This document shows positions 1 to 11,574 of a DNA stretch of 64,000 bases, piece after piece (position 1 is the stretch's first letter; the number at the start of each line of letters is the position of its first letter). A program made the position numbers and the translations under genes. Below the pieces are notes generated by a model. That model did not search any database, was not told the origin of the DNA, and worked only from the letters and a program-made list of their open reading frames with translations. The stretch is from Diphasiastrum complanatum. Its lineage: Eukaryota; Streptophyta; Lycopodiopsida; Lycopodiales; Lycopodiaceae. The DNA lies in contig CM055095.1 of NCBI GenBank assembly GCA_029204225.1, positions 77,148,471-77,212,470 of the forward strand, written 5' to 3'.

Positions 1-158
1 CTTTTGAAGGCATGCAACTTGCAAAACCCAACAAAAGACCCTTTGTTTTAACAAGAGCTGGTTATATTGGAAGTCAGAGATACGCTGCCACATGGACGGG
101 AGACAACCTTTCCAATTGGGACCATCTCCACATGAGTATTTCAATGGCATTAAATTTG
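1..158 (+). CDS. HGL1: GH31 alpha-glucosidase (HGL1-like), exon a, 5' end outside window
   Basis: This exon codes for part of the catalytic barrel of a glycoside hydrolase family 31 alpha-glucosidase. The frame (codons from position 3) contains [18 protein letters not shown] and then WTGDN; in this family the Asp of that motif (codon 102-104) is the general acid/base. The exon ends in phase 0 at TTG, followed by the donor gtaattc. From memory, the closest plant relative is Arabidopsis heteroglycan glucosidase HGL1, which acts on cytosolic heteroglycan; the orthology is inferred and not searched. The nucleophile motif (WNDMNEP-type) should lie upstream of the window. The 45 codons after 158 in the same frame are intron read-through. 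Confidence 0.88.
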
Positions 159-280
159 GTAATTCATTTCTCTTTAGGTCTATGGATGCTCAAAAGGCAA
201 TGAATACTTTCGTTTTGCATAGATGTTTGCAAGTAAACTGTGAGCTGCCATGTTTCTAAAACAGGAATTACTTGGTGTAG

Positions 281-448
281 GGACTTAGTGGTCAAACATT
301 TGCAGGCCCTGACATTGGAGGTTTTGCTGGAAATGCAACACCAAAGCTTTTTGCTAGATGGATGGGAATAGGTGCACTTTTACCATTTTCACGTGGTCAC
401 TCCGAGACTGGCACAATTGATCATGAACCATGGTCCTTTGGAAAAGAG
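281..448 (+). CDS. HGL1: GH31 alpha-glucosidase (HGL1-like), exon b
   Basis: This exon has 56 codons in phase 0 on both sides, bounded by acceptor ggtgtag and donor gtattg. It encodes GPDIGGFAGNATPKLFARW and GHSETGTIDHEPWSFGKE, a highly conserved stretch near the end of the GH31 catalytic barrel that helps form the active site. No stop or frameshift is visible. The intron before it is only 122 bp, so this part of the gene has escaped the transposon expansion seen further on. Confidence 0.92.
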
Positions 449-863
449 GTATTGAACGTGAGAAACACCTTGTGGATATATTCATAATGGATGTATGCTA
501 TTGAGATGGAGAAATGCTACTGAATTAGTTCTCGTTCTACAGTTCAGCGTATTGCATAGCTCCATTGCATATAGAAGTGATAAGTGGCATGGAGAGAATG
601 TTGTTTCTTACATATCAATTGATACATGCTTATTTTTTATTTTTATAATGTTAAAAAATTATTAGCTTTCTCAGATTTCTCCATTCAGTTCATACGGCTT
701 TACATACAGAATGAATCATATCCTACACAACTGTATGGAAGGGGTTCTAAGGTGTCACTGTAATGCATAACCGCGCCGCATGTATCAATACACTGATCCC
801 TGGCTTTCACAAACATGATTTTTGCTGATGAGAATCCACTAGCCACATTGAGAATTTTTGCAG

Positions 864-984
864 TGTGAAGATATTTGCCGGGTAGCTCTAAGGAGGAGGT
901 ATCATCTCTTGCCACACTTGTACACATTATTCTTCAGAGCCCACAGCAGCGGAGCTCCAGTAATGACTCCATTGTTTTTCGCTG
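864..984 (+). CDS. HGL1: GH31 alpha-glucosidase (HGL1-like), exon c
   Basis: This exon lies between acceptor ttttgcag and donor gtgaga. It encodes CEDICRVALRRRYHLLPHLY followed by TLFFRAHSSGAPVMTPLFFA, the end of the catalytic barrel and its RYxLLPxxYTLF helix, which is shared by GH31 enzymes. It starts in phase 0 and leaves one G at the 3' end, completed to GAT (Asp) by the next exon. It continues exon b in frame. Confidence 0.92.
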
Positions 985-1176
985 GTGAGAGAACTCGTTA
1001 TCTTCTGTATATTTGTCACTTCAGAATGTGGGTTCCTCCAATACATGCTTGGAATATTCTATTTAGAAATGTCCTGGGGCCAGTTCATAGTTATTAATTT
1101 CTTGGCATTTAGCAAGATAATGCACTGGCGAAGCTGTGAAATGAATGATATGAAGGCTTCTATGATCTTATGGCAG

Positions 1177-1246
1177 ATCCCAAGGATGCGAGACTACGGA
1201 AGATTGAGAATAGTTTTCTGCTCGGAAGTCTTCTCATTTCAGCTAA
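1177..1246 (+). CDS. HGL1: GH31 alpha-glucosidase (HGL1-like), exon d
   Basis: This exon follows acceptor atggcag and precedes donor gtatgt. With the G carried from exon c it reads DPKDARLRKIENSFLLGSL and then LISA, matching the start of the proximal beta-sandwich in plant homologues. It leaves two bases (AA) at the 3' end. Exon e starts in phase 0, so direct d-to-e joining would frameshift and hit a stop within a few codons. An additional exon of length 3n+1 must lie in the 30-kb intron or has been lost. Confidence 0.88.
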
Positions 1247-1304
1247 GTATGTTCCTTTACACCTTGTGATACCAATCTATTGTAATGAAGGTAGATCGCT
1301 AGGA

Positions 1305-1338
1305 CGATTCAAATTGAGATTCCACTCAATTTGAATCG
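1305..1338. repeat. Perfect 14-bp inverted repeat
   Basis: The arm CGATTCAAATTGAG (1305-1318) is repeated as its exact reverse complement at 1325-1338, with a 6-bp loop. It could form a small hairpin in the pre-mRNA. No element boundary or function is evident. Confidence 0.7.
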
Positions 1339-3690
1339 ACTCAAGAGTCAAAATTATTATAGAAGGCTGTGTATCGAGCTCTTGCCAAATGATTCAAAAA
1401 AATCTGAAAAGAAATTGAAACTCTTGCCAAGCCACTTTTGAAAAATTTGACACATCAGAATTGACATTCAGATCTGAAATTCTCTCTTTGAAGAAGCACA
1501 AAAATGAAGGTCATTGAATACAATAATTGTGGTCAGGTCATATATCATGTCACAAAGAAGAACTTTGCTTTTTATAGTGTTGCGATCCGAACTTGAGCAA
1601 GAAAGTTTCAAAATAAAAAAGATGTATTGTAATATAAGGTCTTCAATATTGTTAGATTTTTGTATGTTCCATTTGGTTTTTTCCAATCATTAATGATGAA
1701 TACCAAGGTCTTGTTAGCCCTTGTTAAGGCTACTTTAAGCCCTTTCTGGCTTGTTATCCTTATTTATGGCACTTTGATGGGTCTAAAGAAGGAACCGCCT
1801 TCATTCTTAAAGCGAATAATTTGTTTTGAAACCAACAAAGGTTACAATGGATGTTGTTGTGTACTTTTAAGCGCTCGAGGATTGAAGATACATGACATTT
1901 CTCTAGTAATAAATGATATATTTATATTTCTTTGTTTGAATAATTAGCAAGTGTGAGATCTAATCTCATATATTTTTAGGGGTTTGAAGACTATATAAGC
2001 ATGCCAAGCCTTTAGAGAGGATTCATTATTAGAGAGCACTTTCAAGAATATCATAGAGAGCTATCGTGTAGTTGTGACAGTTGATGTGTGTATGCCTTGA
2101 GAGAGCACCTATGGTATGGGACACATATGCTATTAGCTTAGGATTAGGCTCAGAGATAGAGGTGATCTTGGCCACAAAGGGTAGCTCTTGGATGGGTGGA
2201 GAATCTTCTAGCAACAATGATGGAATCTTGGAGCTTGCAAGCTAGATTGTGGAGATGGCATAGGAACAAAGGAACACAGTGACCATTTGAGACCATTTGA
2301 GAGTCGGATCTTAGCTTTGGGGTTGCTTCAACTGATATCATTGCCCTGTGTGTAGAATTAGTAGAGCTTAGCAAATTTTGTTTCATGCCATGATTTTGGT
2401 TGATCAAAGCTAGGATATACTGGGATTGATGTGTGCCCAATTTTTCCTAGTGATTGTTATCTTTTTTTTTGACCTTAAGGTTGGCAATTGTGATTCCGCT
2501 CTTGCACATAGGAAGGGACGTATACAAAGTACACAAAAATGAAAGTTGGTCGTAATGTTTCCAAACCTTCAAGTTTGTGTGTATTTATTCCAAGACAAGG
2601 CATATGGGAAGAATTAGAAAGTCTATAAAGTCATCAATACAAGCTACAAGGTACCAAAATTATTGTTCAATTTGGTTAGTATAGTGTAATTGGGTTTGAA
2701 TGATAGATCATGTGGAATTATACAAATAGGTAAATGCAAAGAGCATTGGTTTCAAGTAGTATCCATAGAAAAATGTTTGTTTCGTTAGGAGTCACAAATA
2801 AAATACTTCAATTCAAACGAAGAAAAAGAAGTTTACTAGGTTTATTTAGGAGGCTTTGAGAATCAAGTGTTTGAGTGTTGAAGGTTAAAACGTTTGAAGA
2901 TATTTGTTTTCTTGGCTTCCAAAATCAAAACATTGAAACGCTTTAGAAAAATATGGCATATGCATATATTGGCACCTGTGTTTATATGGGTTGGATTCTC
3001 ACAATGATTGTGATTTTATTGCATAACCATTGTGGGATTCTATTTGTTGTACCGAATCAAGGTCACATTCTAAGAGAACTTGAGCGCAATATTTTGAGGT
3101 TTTTATTATATTTGTCCATATGCTAAAGACATATATCTTTGGGCAAATTTTTCCTTGAACCAAAAAAAATTGCTACCCTTAGGATTTGCAGCCAGTACTT
3201 TGAATCAAAATATTAACTCTAGGAAATAAGCAAGGTTTGAGGTTAGTTTTTCTTTCTTTTTTCATCAAATGTATTTGTTGAAATGATACAATGTAAGAAA
3301 ATCTCTTGCTGCTAGCTCAATTTATCATATGAAGCAATAGATGTTGAGCGGACAAATCATCAATGATAATATAGGGATGTCTCGTGTTGTTCTTTTGTAG
3401 CACTCACCCAACAAAGTTAGCAAATCCAAAAGAATGCGTGCTCCCAAAAGGCGTGTGGCATCGATTCAATCTCGTAGAGAACCATCCTGTAAGAAAATCT
3501 AGACTTGTAGTTCATATGCTATACTATATTCAAATTTTGTTGCTAATTTTCAAGATACGTTAGCAAGAGGTAGCACTTGATTTTTATAGAAGTTATGGTT
3601 ATGACAAACATCATAAAGGATAGAAATAGGCCATGTTCTATCTGGCGAGATATCTTGATTTTTACTTCTATATGTAAGGATTAGAAGCCC

Positions 3691-3758
3691 ATTCCGACCA
3701 AAATGGGTCGTTCCGTTCCGACCGTTCCCTACGTTTCGGAACGTACTGGGTCGGAACG
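3691..3758. repeat. Iterated palindromic word block (CGTTCCGACC type)
   Basis: The words TTCCGACC/GTTCCG and their reverse complements (CGGAACG, GGTCGGAACG) recur at least five times within 70 bp in both orientations. The flanks are AT-rich. Comparable blocks with different words occur later in the window. No family is recognised. Confidence 0.55.
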
Positions 3759-4956
3759 ATTTATTAAAAATCAAAATACATGTGTTAAACTGGTTGCCAT
3801 CTTCATTCTTCTTTGTAATACACTGTGAGACGCTCATGCTGGCACCTCTACGACCAGGTCTGGCACCACAGACAATACAACGGGGAGGGATTTCATAGAC
3901 AATACAACGGGGATCGCTAATATATGAAATCCTGTTTGCTTGTCTGAAGGATTTCATAGATATTCAAATAACGTTACATTCAATCCCTTTGCTTCTAATA
4001 ACGTTACATTCTATATTTTTTGAAGAATTTAGAATAAGAAAGTTTGCAACAAAAATATCTACATTTGGGTTAGCATGCTTTCTGGAGGACGTATTCTGAG
4101 CATGTTGCAACGGGGATCATCTATGAAATCCTTCAGACAAGCAAATAGTTCGCATGCAAGTTTTCTGTTGAGCAAATGACTGCGTTCTCTCTGACAGTCA
4201 AACAATCATCCTGCCCATCAACTTCACGGATTAGCTACCCGACAATCCAAATCTGGGTTGATTTCCTGAAAATACTTGATTATCTAGCTTTCAGTCTATG
4301 TTAAAACAGAACTTTTTTTTTTTTTTTTGAAAATTTGGTGAAGTTTTGGAACGCGACGGGCAACTAAGATGTAAGGATACTTTCTTACACTACAATATGA
4401 AAGATCTAGAAACTTTGAACTTTAGTGATCTCAAGACAATTACATCAAAGTAATTAAAATACACGCAACCACGTGAATGATGCAAAAGAATAGTGGGTGG
4501 CTATTCCTATTCAAACACCCTCCTTGCCTGGATCCTCTTAGCAATGATATCCATGGTAAATTAAAGTTCAAGTTATTGGTTAGCATTGCCAACTCAAGAA
4601 AAGAAATGAAAAATCATCTCTTGTGTAGTATTTCTCAAGCAATATTTTGGTTTTTATTCATAAGTTTAATGAAGATGAGCTACTATCAGTCAAGTCAAAA
4701 ACTCTCATTAACTCCTTGCACATTAGTAGGTATAAGCCACATCTTACACTCCAAATGTGTAAGGACTCACCTGAGGATAGGTATTTAGGAGGCTTAGGCA
4801 AGGATTTAGCGACATTTTTCTTGAGCACCTACTTGAGCAACTTTAGCAAGTACCTTGGATGGGCCAGATTTAGCCTAGTAAGTCACCTTGGGGAGCACCA
4901 GTCTTTTCAGTTAGCAAAAAGGACTAAGCACTTGCTTCTGTGTTGCTATGAAAAGG

Positions 4957-5115
4957 TGAACAAGATGATCGTCAAGAATAGATATCCCTCATCTAGGATG
5001 GATGATCTAATGGATCGTCTGAATTTAGCAAAGTACTTCTCCAAGATAGACCTTAGATTAGGCTACCATTAGATAAATATTAGAGACGAAGATGTTCCTA
5101 AGACTAGTTTTTGAA
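4957..5115 (+). pseudogene. Ty3/gypsy reverse transcriptase scrap
   Basis: The translation contains IVKNRYPSSRMDDLMDRL and FSKIDLRLGYH followed by a stop, then an INIRDEDVPKTSF-like stretch. This is the start of a Ty3/gypsy RT domain (normally NRYPLPRIDDLLD...[12 protein letters not shown]). No gag, protease, integrase or LTR is attached, so it is an old fragment inserted in sense relative to the host gene. Confidence 0.75.
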
Positions 5116-6567
5116 CAAGGTATGCTTTTTAGCCGTGTTCACCAAATCTGTTGGACTCAATGGTCTTAAGGTGGAAGTGATGATCTTGTTACACAAGATG
5201 AAACATCGGTTTGGAGCTATAGGTCATTTGGCCATGTGCCAATGTGCTATTGCCCTTGTTAATGCGCCACAACAGTGTGCGCAATTGATTTGTGTCAATG
5301 GTTCAGACGTGACCATTTCTTGGCTCAAGATGTAGGTATGTAGGATGCGGCGGTATGGGATGTTGTAACCTAGTGGAGACCTAAGTGTGCTTGATGGTGG
5401 TTTAGAGCTCCAGTGCACCGGGGTGAGATGAGAATATCTCTATGGATTTGTGGTAATAGAGTGTTCGACACATGATTGTCTCCTTACCTTGGTCATTTTC
5501 AATGATGGGGTTTCTAACACAAAGATAAGCGAATGCTAAATAAATGGTAAGCTTTGTAGCATCGTTAGCATTTTAGTAGATTTCTCTCACCTCATTTCTA
5601 TGCTATGTATTGGATCTTTGATCCTTCTATTAGCTATCAATACATGTCTAATTCTTTTTTTCAATTGATGCTCTTTTTGCTTGCTTTGGATGAGTATGAT
5701 GTAGTGGATTTTGAGAGCTAATTCATTGGTTAATTGCATCTAACGTGTCAATATTGTCAAGCATTGGAGAAAAATGGGTTGGCTTGTTCATCATCATTGA
5801 CCTCGGCCACTTGGCCATCTTTCTTTAAAACTTCACACACATGCATCCTTCTTTTGGTAATATAGCTCCATGCACTACAGGACTATATCAAAAGAAGATG
5901 ATTCTAATCATTTCTCAAATATCAATGTCATTCTTGAATGCCTGACCTCATAGATGAATCTACTACTAACACATGGGCAATCTTTGATTTCATGGTGTCT
6001 TCTAAGACTATATGGTCTAAACCTAGATCTAGAAGAAAAAGGGAATACTATGGTCTAATATCCGTAGTGGATATCATGATCTTCAAAGTGTTTGCAATCA
6101 CAACGCTAGAGACAATATCTTAACCAAAAAAGATAACAAACCTTAACACTTGAAAACAAGAGAGAACTAAGCAACCCACACTTACTACCAACTCTACTTG
6201 CTACTTGATCTCTCTACAAGAGAGATGACAAACAATCATAGATTGGCTTCTGTCCTCCCCATTGCCTCTTTCTCCAAGCCTACCTACAAGTGAAGGGTGC
6301 ATGTCTCACTCTTTCACAACGCCATGGTAATATGGATGAGTGTGATAGGCAATATATGGGTTTTTCTTGGCAATAACGGCCCAAGTCCCAAAAAAATGCC
6401 ATCCTTGCCTAAAAGTATAAATGGCCTATTTTTAGCTTTTTGCCTTACATTTCAAAAATTGATGTTGCATGTGCATGGTAATCAACATACATTATGTCCA
6501 ACATCGTGTTCTCCACCTTTGATCTAGGTATTAATTGGCTATTTCACCCACCTCTAAGTCAACATTT
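5116..6567. other. Intron sequence, nothing recognised
   Basis: This is AT-rich sequence with a few open frames of 60-75 codons and no domain motif, no LTR and no RNA gene that I can see. Confidence 0.5.
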
Positions 6568-7013
6568 TGTTAGAAGTAATAAATGATAATGTTAGTTTCC
6601 CATAGGTTACTTTGACCCAAAAGGTTGAGACTTGGGTTAGGTTTATTATTTAGACCATGTTAAGTCAGTTTTAGTTGAGTTGGACCCAATTTTGGTCCAG
6701 TAGTAATTCGTGGGTCCAAGTAAAGTCTAATTATGTTAAGGGACCCTATCTTGACTTTTGTTGGGGGTGCCCTATAATTAGTAGTGGGTCTTGGAAGGTT
6801 CTAGAACTTAGAGTTTGGAAGAGTCTAGGCCCTTGGAAGGCCTATTTATATGTACTTTTTGTTCATTTGTAATTCATTCCCTTTCAAGCATTGCTACTAC
6901 TTTCTCTCCTTGAGGGCGCCTAACCCTCTCCCTCTTCTTCTTCTTCCTCTGTTTCTTCTTCTTGTATATGGAGATTGAATGTTAGAAGGATCTTGGCACT
7001 TTGATTTCCTACA
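6568..7013 (+). repeat. 5' LTR of copia derivative
   Basis: The LTR starts TGTTAGAAG and ends CCTACA, with the primer site immediately after it. Its first ~260 bp align to the sequence at 9196-9384, apart from small indels. It resembles the copia A LTRs near 28.7 kb and 61.5 kb in its first half. Confidence 0.85.
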
Positions 7014-7025
7014 TGGTATCAGAGC
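7014..7025 (+). promoter_or_regulatory. Primer binding site (initiator Met tRNA)
   Basis: TGGTATCAGAGC directly abuts the LTR end. This is the standard plant retrotransposon site complementary to the 3' end of initiator methionine tRNA. Confidence 0.9.
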
Positions 7026-7881
7026 CATGGATCTTCTATGCTTGATTTAGGGCGCCCTACCAAAAGAGATCGTCTTTACTTAGGGATCACAAAAATTTAG
7101 CACCTTTGCTGATTTTTTGGAGTGAAGATCCATTTTTTGACTCTTTTCCGTTTTGCAGGAGGGCGCTACACATCAAAGAAGATAACAGGATTTTGGGCGC
7201 CCAAAAATCAGGTTGTTGTTTGCTGATTTTTCAGGTTGCAGGAAGGCGCCATTAATTATCTTCTTCGGGGCTTCTTTTAGGTCGCCCACATCCGTGTAGG
7301 TTTATCCTACTTCTGTTGGTCCGCTGCTGCCCTATTTTTCAGATTTGCGCCCATCTATAAGCAATTTCTATTCTTCTGATTTGGCTGAAAAATCAGCACC
7401 CTTGCTGATTTTACAAAGTGAAGATCCGCTTCTTTTTGCTTGTTTCCAGGTGTGGAAGAAGGCGCTAATTTTTTTGTGATGATCCGATCACATTCCGAGG
7501 CTGAAAATTGGACAGCATATTACCATTTGTAGGGTGTTGCAACAACCCTATCCGTGTGTGTATTGTTCACACTTTTTGGCAAGAAAGAATGGTTCCGAAA
7601 AAAGCTTTGTTGGAGGCTAACCTTATTCTTTGCTTGCTGGTTTTTGAGTTTGTAATGCAATTTCAGGCTGAAATTTTCAGCACACAAGGCTTGTAGGAGG
7701 GCGAGTTCCTACATCCATCTAATGTGTGGTTTTGACACATTCCGGTGCTGATTTGTCAGATTTGATACTTGCTGGTTTTTGTGTCTTTTAGGGCACATTT
7801 AGGGTTTGAAAAAGTTTATTTTCTTGGCTGGTTTTTATGGCAATAGATTTGAGAGCAATTCGTACTTGTTAAGGTGAAGAT
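7026..7881 (+). promoter_or_regulatory. Untranslated leader with iterated GGGCGCC palindromes
   Basis: The leader carries GGGCGCC-type words near 7050, 7161, 7193, 7244 and 7459, with degenerate ones near 7280 and 7346. Several are followed by AAAAATCAG. The same words recur in the copia A1 leader and in the gypsy G1 leader. Confidence 0.6.
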
Positions 7882-8202
7882 ATGTTGGATGGCACCAACT
7901 ATTCTTCATGGAGTTGCAAGCTAAGATTTTGCATCGACGTGATGATCAAGATTTTATCGGTAACAAGATCTATCTTATATCATTTGAGAATTTGCAAGAC
8001 CTCTAAAAGTGCTTGGGAAACACTTTTTAAGATGTACCGAATAAAGGATTCATCATCATGCTTTCTCCTCTCCACTTCATCCTCTTTGAAGGTAGAAGAG
8101 CAAAGTCATGCAAAGTTTGATCATTGTCTTTCTACAAGTACAAGTTTGCATCGGAATGTTGGTATGGTAAAGCATTTTTCTACTAGAATGTTGGTATGGT
8201 AA
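7882..8202 (+). pseudogene. Copia gag N-terminal fragment
   Basis: The frame begins MLDGTNYSSWSCKLRF, the conserved start of plant copia gag (LDGTNYxxW), and continues with LRICKTSKSAWETLFKMYR, the SAWxxL helix of the UBN2 gag domain. It breaks off before the C-terminal gag half and zinc knuckle. The related gag in A1 starts about 20 residues earlier, so the true start may be lost. Confidence 0.75.
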
Positions 8203-8250
8203 AGCATCTTAACTTGTACTAGATGTTTCCTTTTTTCTTTATTACAGTTT

Positions 8251-9189
8251 TTGGAGGCGTTTATATGCTCCACGGTTACCACATACTTGACATGTAGTTC
8301 CTTAGTCTTATATGCCTTTTGGCATGGAAAAGACATTAATAAAGATTCTTCTTCTTCTCTTGAGCCATTTGTTGCAAATGATGGATGCATTAGTGAAGAA
8401 CTTTATGGGCAAGCTTCTCAAGATAATGTTTTGGAAAAGGTTGAAATCAAGCATTCTTTGAAGCCATTTTGTACTAATGGAGGACGGGAAAAAATCATGT
8501 CAATTAGTACATTGGTTCAAAGTGGCGTGTTGCTGGATTTTTTGGGTGTTCAAAGTGGCAAGCTGTTGGTTTTTTTCTTGAAGATGGTGGACACCAGATT
8601 CAGCCATGGTTTATTGATCATTTTCAGCGTACGTTACATCATGAGCATCCTATTATGCATCGGGAACGGCCTGCGAAAGGTTTTTGGACAGCAAGGTCCA
8701 CATTTGGAACACTTTGGACAGCAAAGTGTTGGTGATTTTGTGGCCGTTGGACAGCCTGCTACAGCCTCTTGTTGGTTGTCCGAGTCTTTGTGGGATAGCA
8801 AAGCATCTTTTCACCTTGGAGGAAACACACATGCCTCACCAAAATCAGTACCTTATGCTGATTTTCATGTTTTGATGCTTACTTCTTATGATGACGGTGT
8901 TGTCTTACCTAGTGTTGGTGAGCAGATCATTGATAGTAAGATTCGGGGGGATGTGATGGTAAAAGAGTATCATACTCTTCTTTATGTTTCTTGTGGTAAG
9001 AAGCTGAGATTTTGGCTACTTCGACTACTTCAAGCTGAAGTTTTTTTTTTGGTGGCATTAAGCTTGGACAACAAGCTACATCTTTTCTTTTTTGGCTACA
9101 TGGAGTTTTGGGAGGCATGCAACACTTTGCATTTTTGTTGCAATTTTTCATACTTCATGTCATGTTATGTTTTTTACATTATCATTTAA
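8251..9189 (+). CDS. 312-codon open frame from the IN-RT linker, no known function
   Basis: This long open frame has no catalytic domain. Residues ~145-180 carry a repeated GQQ/GQP pattern (GQQGPHLEHFGQQS, GQPATAS). It is alignable by eye to the region between integrase and RT of copia A1 (26900-27115), which has GQQGPILEDLGQPS. The frame stops six bases before the 3' LTR at the polypurine tract. It is most simply a linker remnant kept open by chance. It may be a transcribed but non-functional gag-linker fusion. Confidence 0.45.
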   Translation: MEAFICSTVTTYLTCSSLVLYAFWHGKDINKDSSSSLEPFVANDGCISEELYGQASQDNVLEKVEIKHSLKPFCTNGGREKIMSISTLVQSGVLLDFLGVQSGKLLVFFLKMVDTRFSHGLLIIFSVRYIMSILLCIGNGLRKVFGQQGPHLEHFGQQSVGDFVAVGQPATASCWLSESLWDSKASFHLGGNTHASPKSVPYADFHVLMLTSYDDGVVLPSVGEQIIDSKIRGDVMVKEYHTLLYVSCGKKLRFWLLRLLQAEVFFLVALSLDNKLHLFFFGYMEFWEACNTLHFCCNFSYFMSCYVFYIII

Positions 9190-9195
9190 GGAGGG

Positions 9196-9384
9196 TGTTA
9201 GAAGTAATAAATGATAATGTTAGTTTCCCATAGGTTACTTTGGCCCAAAAGGTCGAGACTTGTGTAACCATGGGTTAGGTTTATTATTTAGACCATGTTA
9301 GTAATTCATGGGTCCAAGTAAAGTCTAATTATGTTTAGGGACCCTATCTTGACTTTTGGGGGTGCCCTATAATCAGAAGTGGGT
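9196..9384 (+). repeat. Truncated 3' LTR of copia derivative
   Basis: It begins TGTTAGAAGTAATAAATG directly after the AAGGAGGG tract. It follows the 5' LTR to the GTGGGT at 9384, after which the sequence is unrelated. Confidence 0.8.
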
Positions 9385-11049
9385 AGAATGACCCCCTTCG
9401 ACCACTTTCAAATATCAATTCTTTGATTGTTCCATCGAGTCAACAGCCCTTCATTTGTCCACACTAATACTATGCTCAAGCTAAATGCATAAAGCCTTCT
9501 TACGTTTAGTACAACTTATTTCCCAATCATGGATGTAATTTATAATGTTATCATAAGCTTTAGATGTAATATGAAGAATAAGGAGAGATCCTTTGAGGTG
9601 TTACAATCCTTTGGCGTCATTCTGTTATTCATTATTAATGGCAATTACATCGTCTGGTTTGGGCCCTAGGGACACTCCATTGGTTTATTAGTGAGATTTA
9701 TTTGTGGTCTAGTTAACTGTGGAGAGCTTAGCCCTAACTTGTAGGTCCTAAAGCCTCATTGACTATGAGTAGGCATAGTTGCCAAGAAATGGGGTCCCAC
9801 CCTAAGGGATGAGGGACAATTAGTCTCACTTGCCCTTGCCCTCCAACAGGGGATTGTGTTAGAAGTCACCTGTCTGGGTTCACCTTTCTTGGTTTTCTCT
9901 TGTTGATGCTTTGACCACGAAGTAGAGGCACCACATTGGTACACCTTAGATGACAACTAGGGGTCATCAGGAGTTTCTCCCATGGTGTGAGTTCTCCAGA
10001 GCATGTCAATTCGAGTTCAGAGCTTTCTCCAATTTTTCAAGTTTGGAGGGGCCCAAGTCATTTGGGGGATCCATGGTCTATGTGATCTTCTCTTCCAAAT
10101 GGAAAATGTGTACCCTATTTCACAGAACTCTCTCATTTACTCTCAAGGCAATATCATTTGGCTTTTCTATGCCATGGCTTTCTATCTCCTTTTGCAACTC
10201 CCTTGTAACATATTGCTTTTGGTTTCTCCCACATTGGGACTTATGGCCCTTGCTTCCCTCATGATTTATCTGTATAAATATCATCTCTCCTAGAGGTGCA
10301 GGGCCCAACACTAGAGACTGAGATGCTTGTATTTTCTACATTCATGAATAGAGAGAGATTGTCTCCATTGCTATCCTATCTACTTCTACTTATGCATGAA
10401 TGTCACCCTATCATGTTACTAGAGCAGGCATATAGGCAGCCTAATCAACAATCTTAGCTTCTTAAATCCTAGGAAAATTCATCCATTTAGAAAGTGAACA
10501 TTGAAGGGGATTTTTTTTTGTAGAAAGAGAAGATAGAAGAGTCATGTTTTGTGCAGGTTGTTTTGATTGATTTTTTCGAAATCTTGGTGCCACAGCTTGT
10601 AGGACAGAGTGGAGGAATAAAAGCTGGTCATTCTAGTGGAAGAACAACTTCTTACAAAATAGGCAGTGCTTAGCCGAACTAAAATTAATTATTATGATAT
10701 TGTGCCAAATAATAAAAAAATTACTTCTAGTTGATTATTAGAGGACAAAACATATTATAAGAAAGTATTGAAGTATTTTTATTTAGTCCCGAAGAAAAAT
10801 AAAATTAGAAACAAAATCACCTTAAGTATCAATTTCTAGATATAAAATTGAAGACAAATGAGCTTTTGGACTTGAGATACAAGTTGAAAAAAACTCTTAC
10901 TCTAATAATTTGGGTTCATGAGGTCACGTTATGATATGGAATACAACTCATGGCCTAAGAATGGCTAATATCAAGCCTATCACTTGGCATATTAGTTTGG
11001 CCAATTAGACAAAAAACAACACAGTTCTAAGGTGAGTCACATGCGTGAC
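9385..11049. other. Intron sequence, nothing recognised
   Basis: No domain-bearing frame is seen. A TTACTAGAGCAGGCAT stretch near 10420 faintly recalls a degraded primer site, but no LTR pair supports it. The region 10500-11040 is very AT-rich. Confidence 0.45.
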
Positions 11050-11570
11050 TTCACCACATGTAAACAAGTATGTCATCCACAAACTTAACCACAAATGTGC
11101 CCATATAGGGTTTGAGCACATCGTTCATCAACATCATAAATGTTGCAGGGGCGTTAGTCAATTCAAAGGGCGTAACTAAAATACAGTTGATGAACATTTG
11201 ACTTAATCAACAACCAATTAAAGACACAAACTTTGACCATAATTCACATCTAAGGACTTCAAGCTACAATTTGACATTGGAAGACATCACCACAATAGGG
11301 TACCAAGAGATTTATATACTCAATTAGTGTGAGGGGTGGAAGATTCTCAAAATCAACAATAGCTACACCTCCTCTCAATTTTAAAGCAAATAAACAATGG
11401 GGACTTGGATCGTCGATGTTGTAAAGATTTGTACATTTTGTTCACAAACTCTTACTTGATGGTAACCACTCTTCAAGTCAATCTTGGTAGATATTGTAGC
11501 ACCACGAAGGGCATTTAAAAGACCATCTATGTGGCATAAGATATTGATGCTTAGCAATTATATTGACCAT
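11050..11570 (-). pseudogene. Antisense Ty3/gypsy reverse transcriptase fragment
   Basis: Reading the minus strand from 11570, a KHQYLMPHIDGLLNALRGAT-like stretch is followed by STKIDLKSGYHQ. Further down come [14 protein letters not shown] and [12 protein letters not shown], the catalytic YxDD-type motif of gypsy RT (here FVDD). The frame is broken by several stops and shifts. It directly abuts the truncated end of copia B, on the same strand. Confidence 0.8.
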
Positions 11571-11574
11571 CTTG

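Larger units (their letters stand above)
1247..4950 (+). other. Start of the 30-kb intron, no gene recognised
   Basis: This is AT-rich intron sequence. Around 1985-2040 there is a TATATAAGCATGCC stretch followed by GAGAG-rich sequence, reminiscent of an LTR promoter, but no LTR pair was found. A poly-T run lies near 4313-4328. Several short open frames occur, none with a recognisable domain. The expected missing HGL1 exon was looked for here by eye and not found. Confidence 0.6.
6568..9384 (+). mobile_element. Non-autonomous Ty1/copia deletion derivative (copia A relative)
   Basis: The element has a 446-bp 5' LTR, an initiator-Met primer site, the gag N-terminus, a 312-codon open frame derived from the integrase-RT linker, a polypurine tract AAGGAGGG (9188-9195) and a truncated 3' LTR. 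Zinc knuckle, protease, integrase, RT and RNase H are absent. The linker segment resembles the one in the copia element at 17-29 kb, including iterated GGACAGCAA words and the ACAAAATCAGT stretch at its end, so the two are related. The 3' LTR is cut off, so no target duplication can be read. Confidence 0.82.

Noticed and set aside
1985-2050. TATA-like stretch as an LTR or host promoter
   Set aside because: No second LTR, primer site or gene start nearby; it is inside the intron.
2560-2720. Possible copia RT remnant (KxLYGLKQ-like codons after frame shifts)
   Set aside because: Needs several assumed frameshifts and no neighbouring motif supports it.
4205-4290. PTIQIWVDF stretch as the missing HGL1 exon
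   Set aside because: No splice sites around it and weak resemblance only.
5940-6010. NTWAIFDF stretch as the missing HGL1 exon
   Set aside because: No acceptor in the right phase and the flanking residues do not fit the family.
9950-10311. Overlapping 63-104-codon frames on both strands
   Set aside because: No domain, hydrophobic low-information composition and no partner; likely chance.
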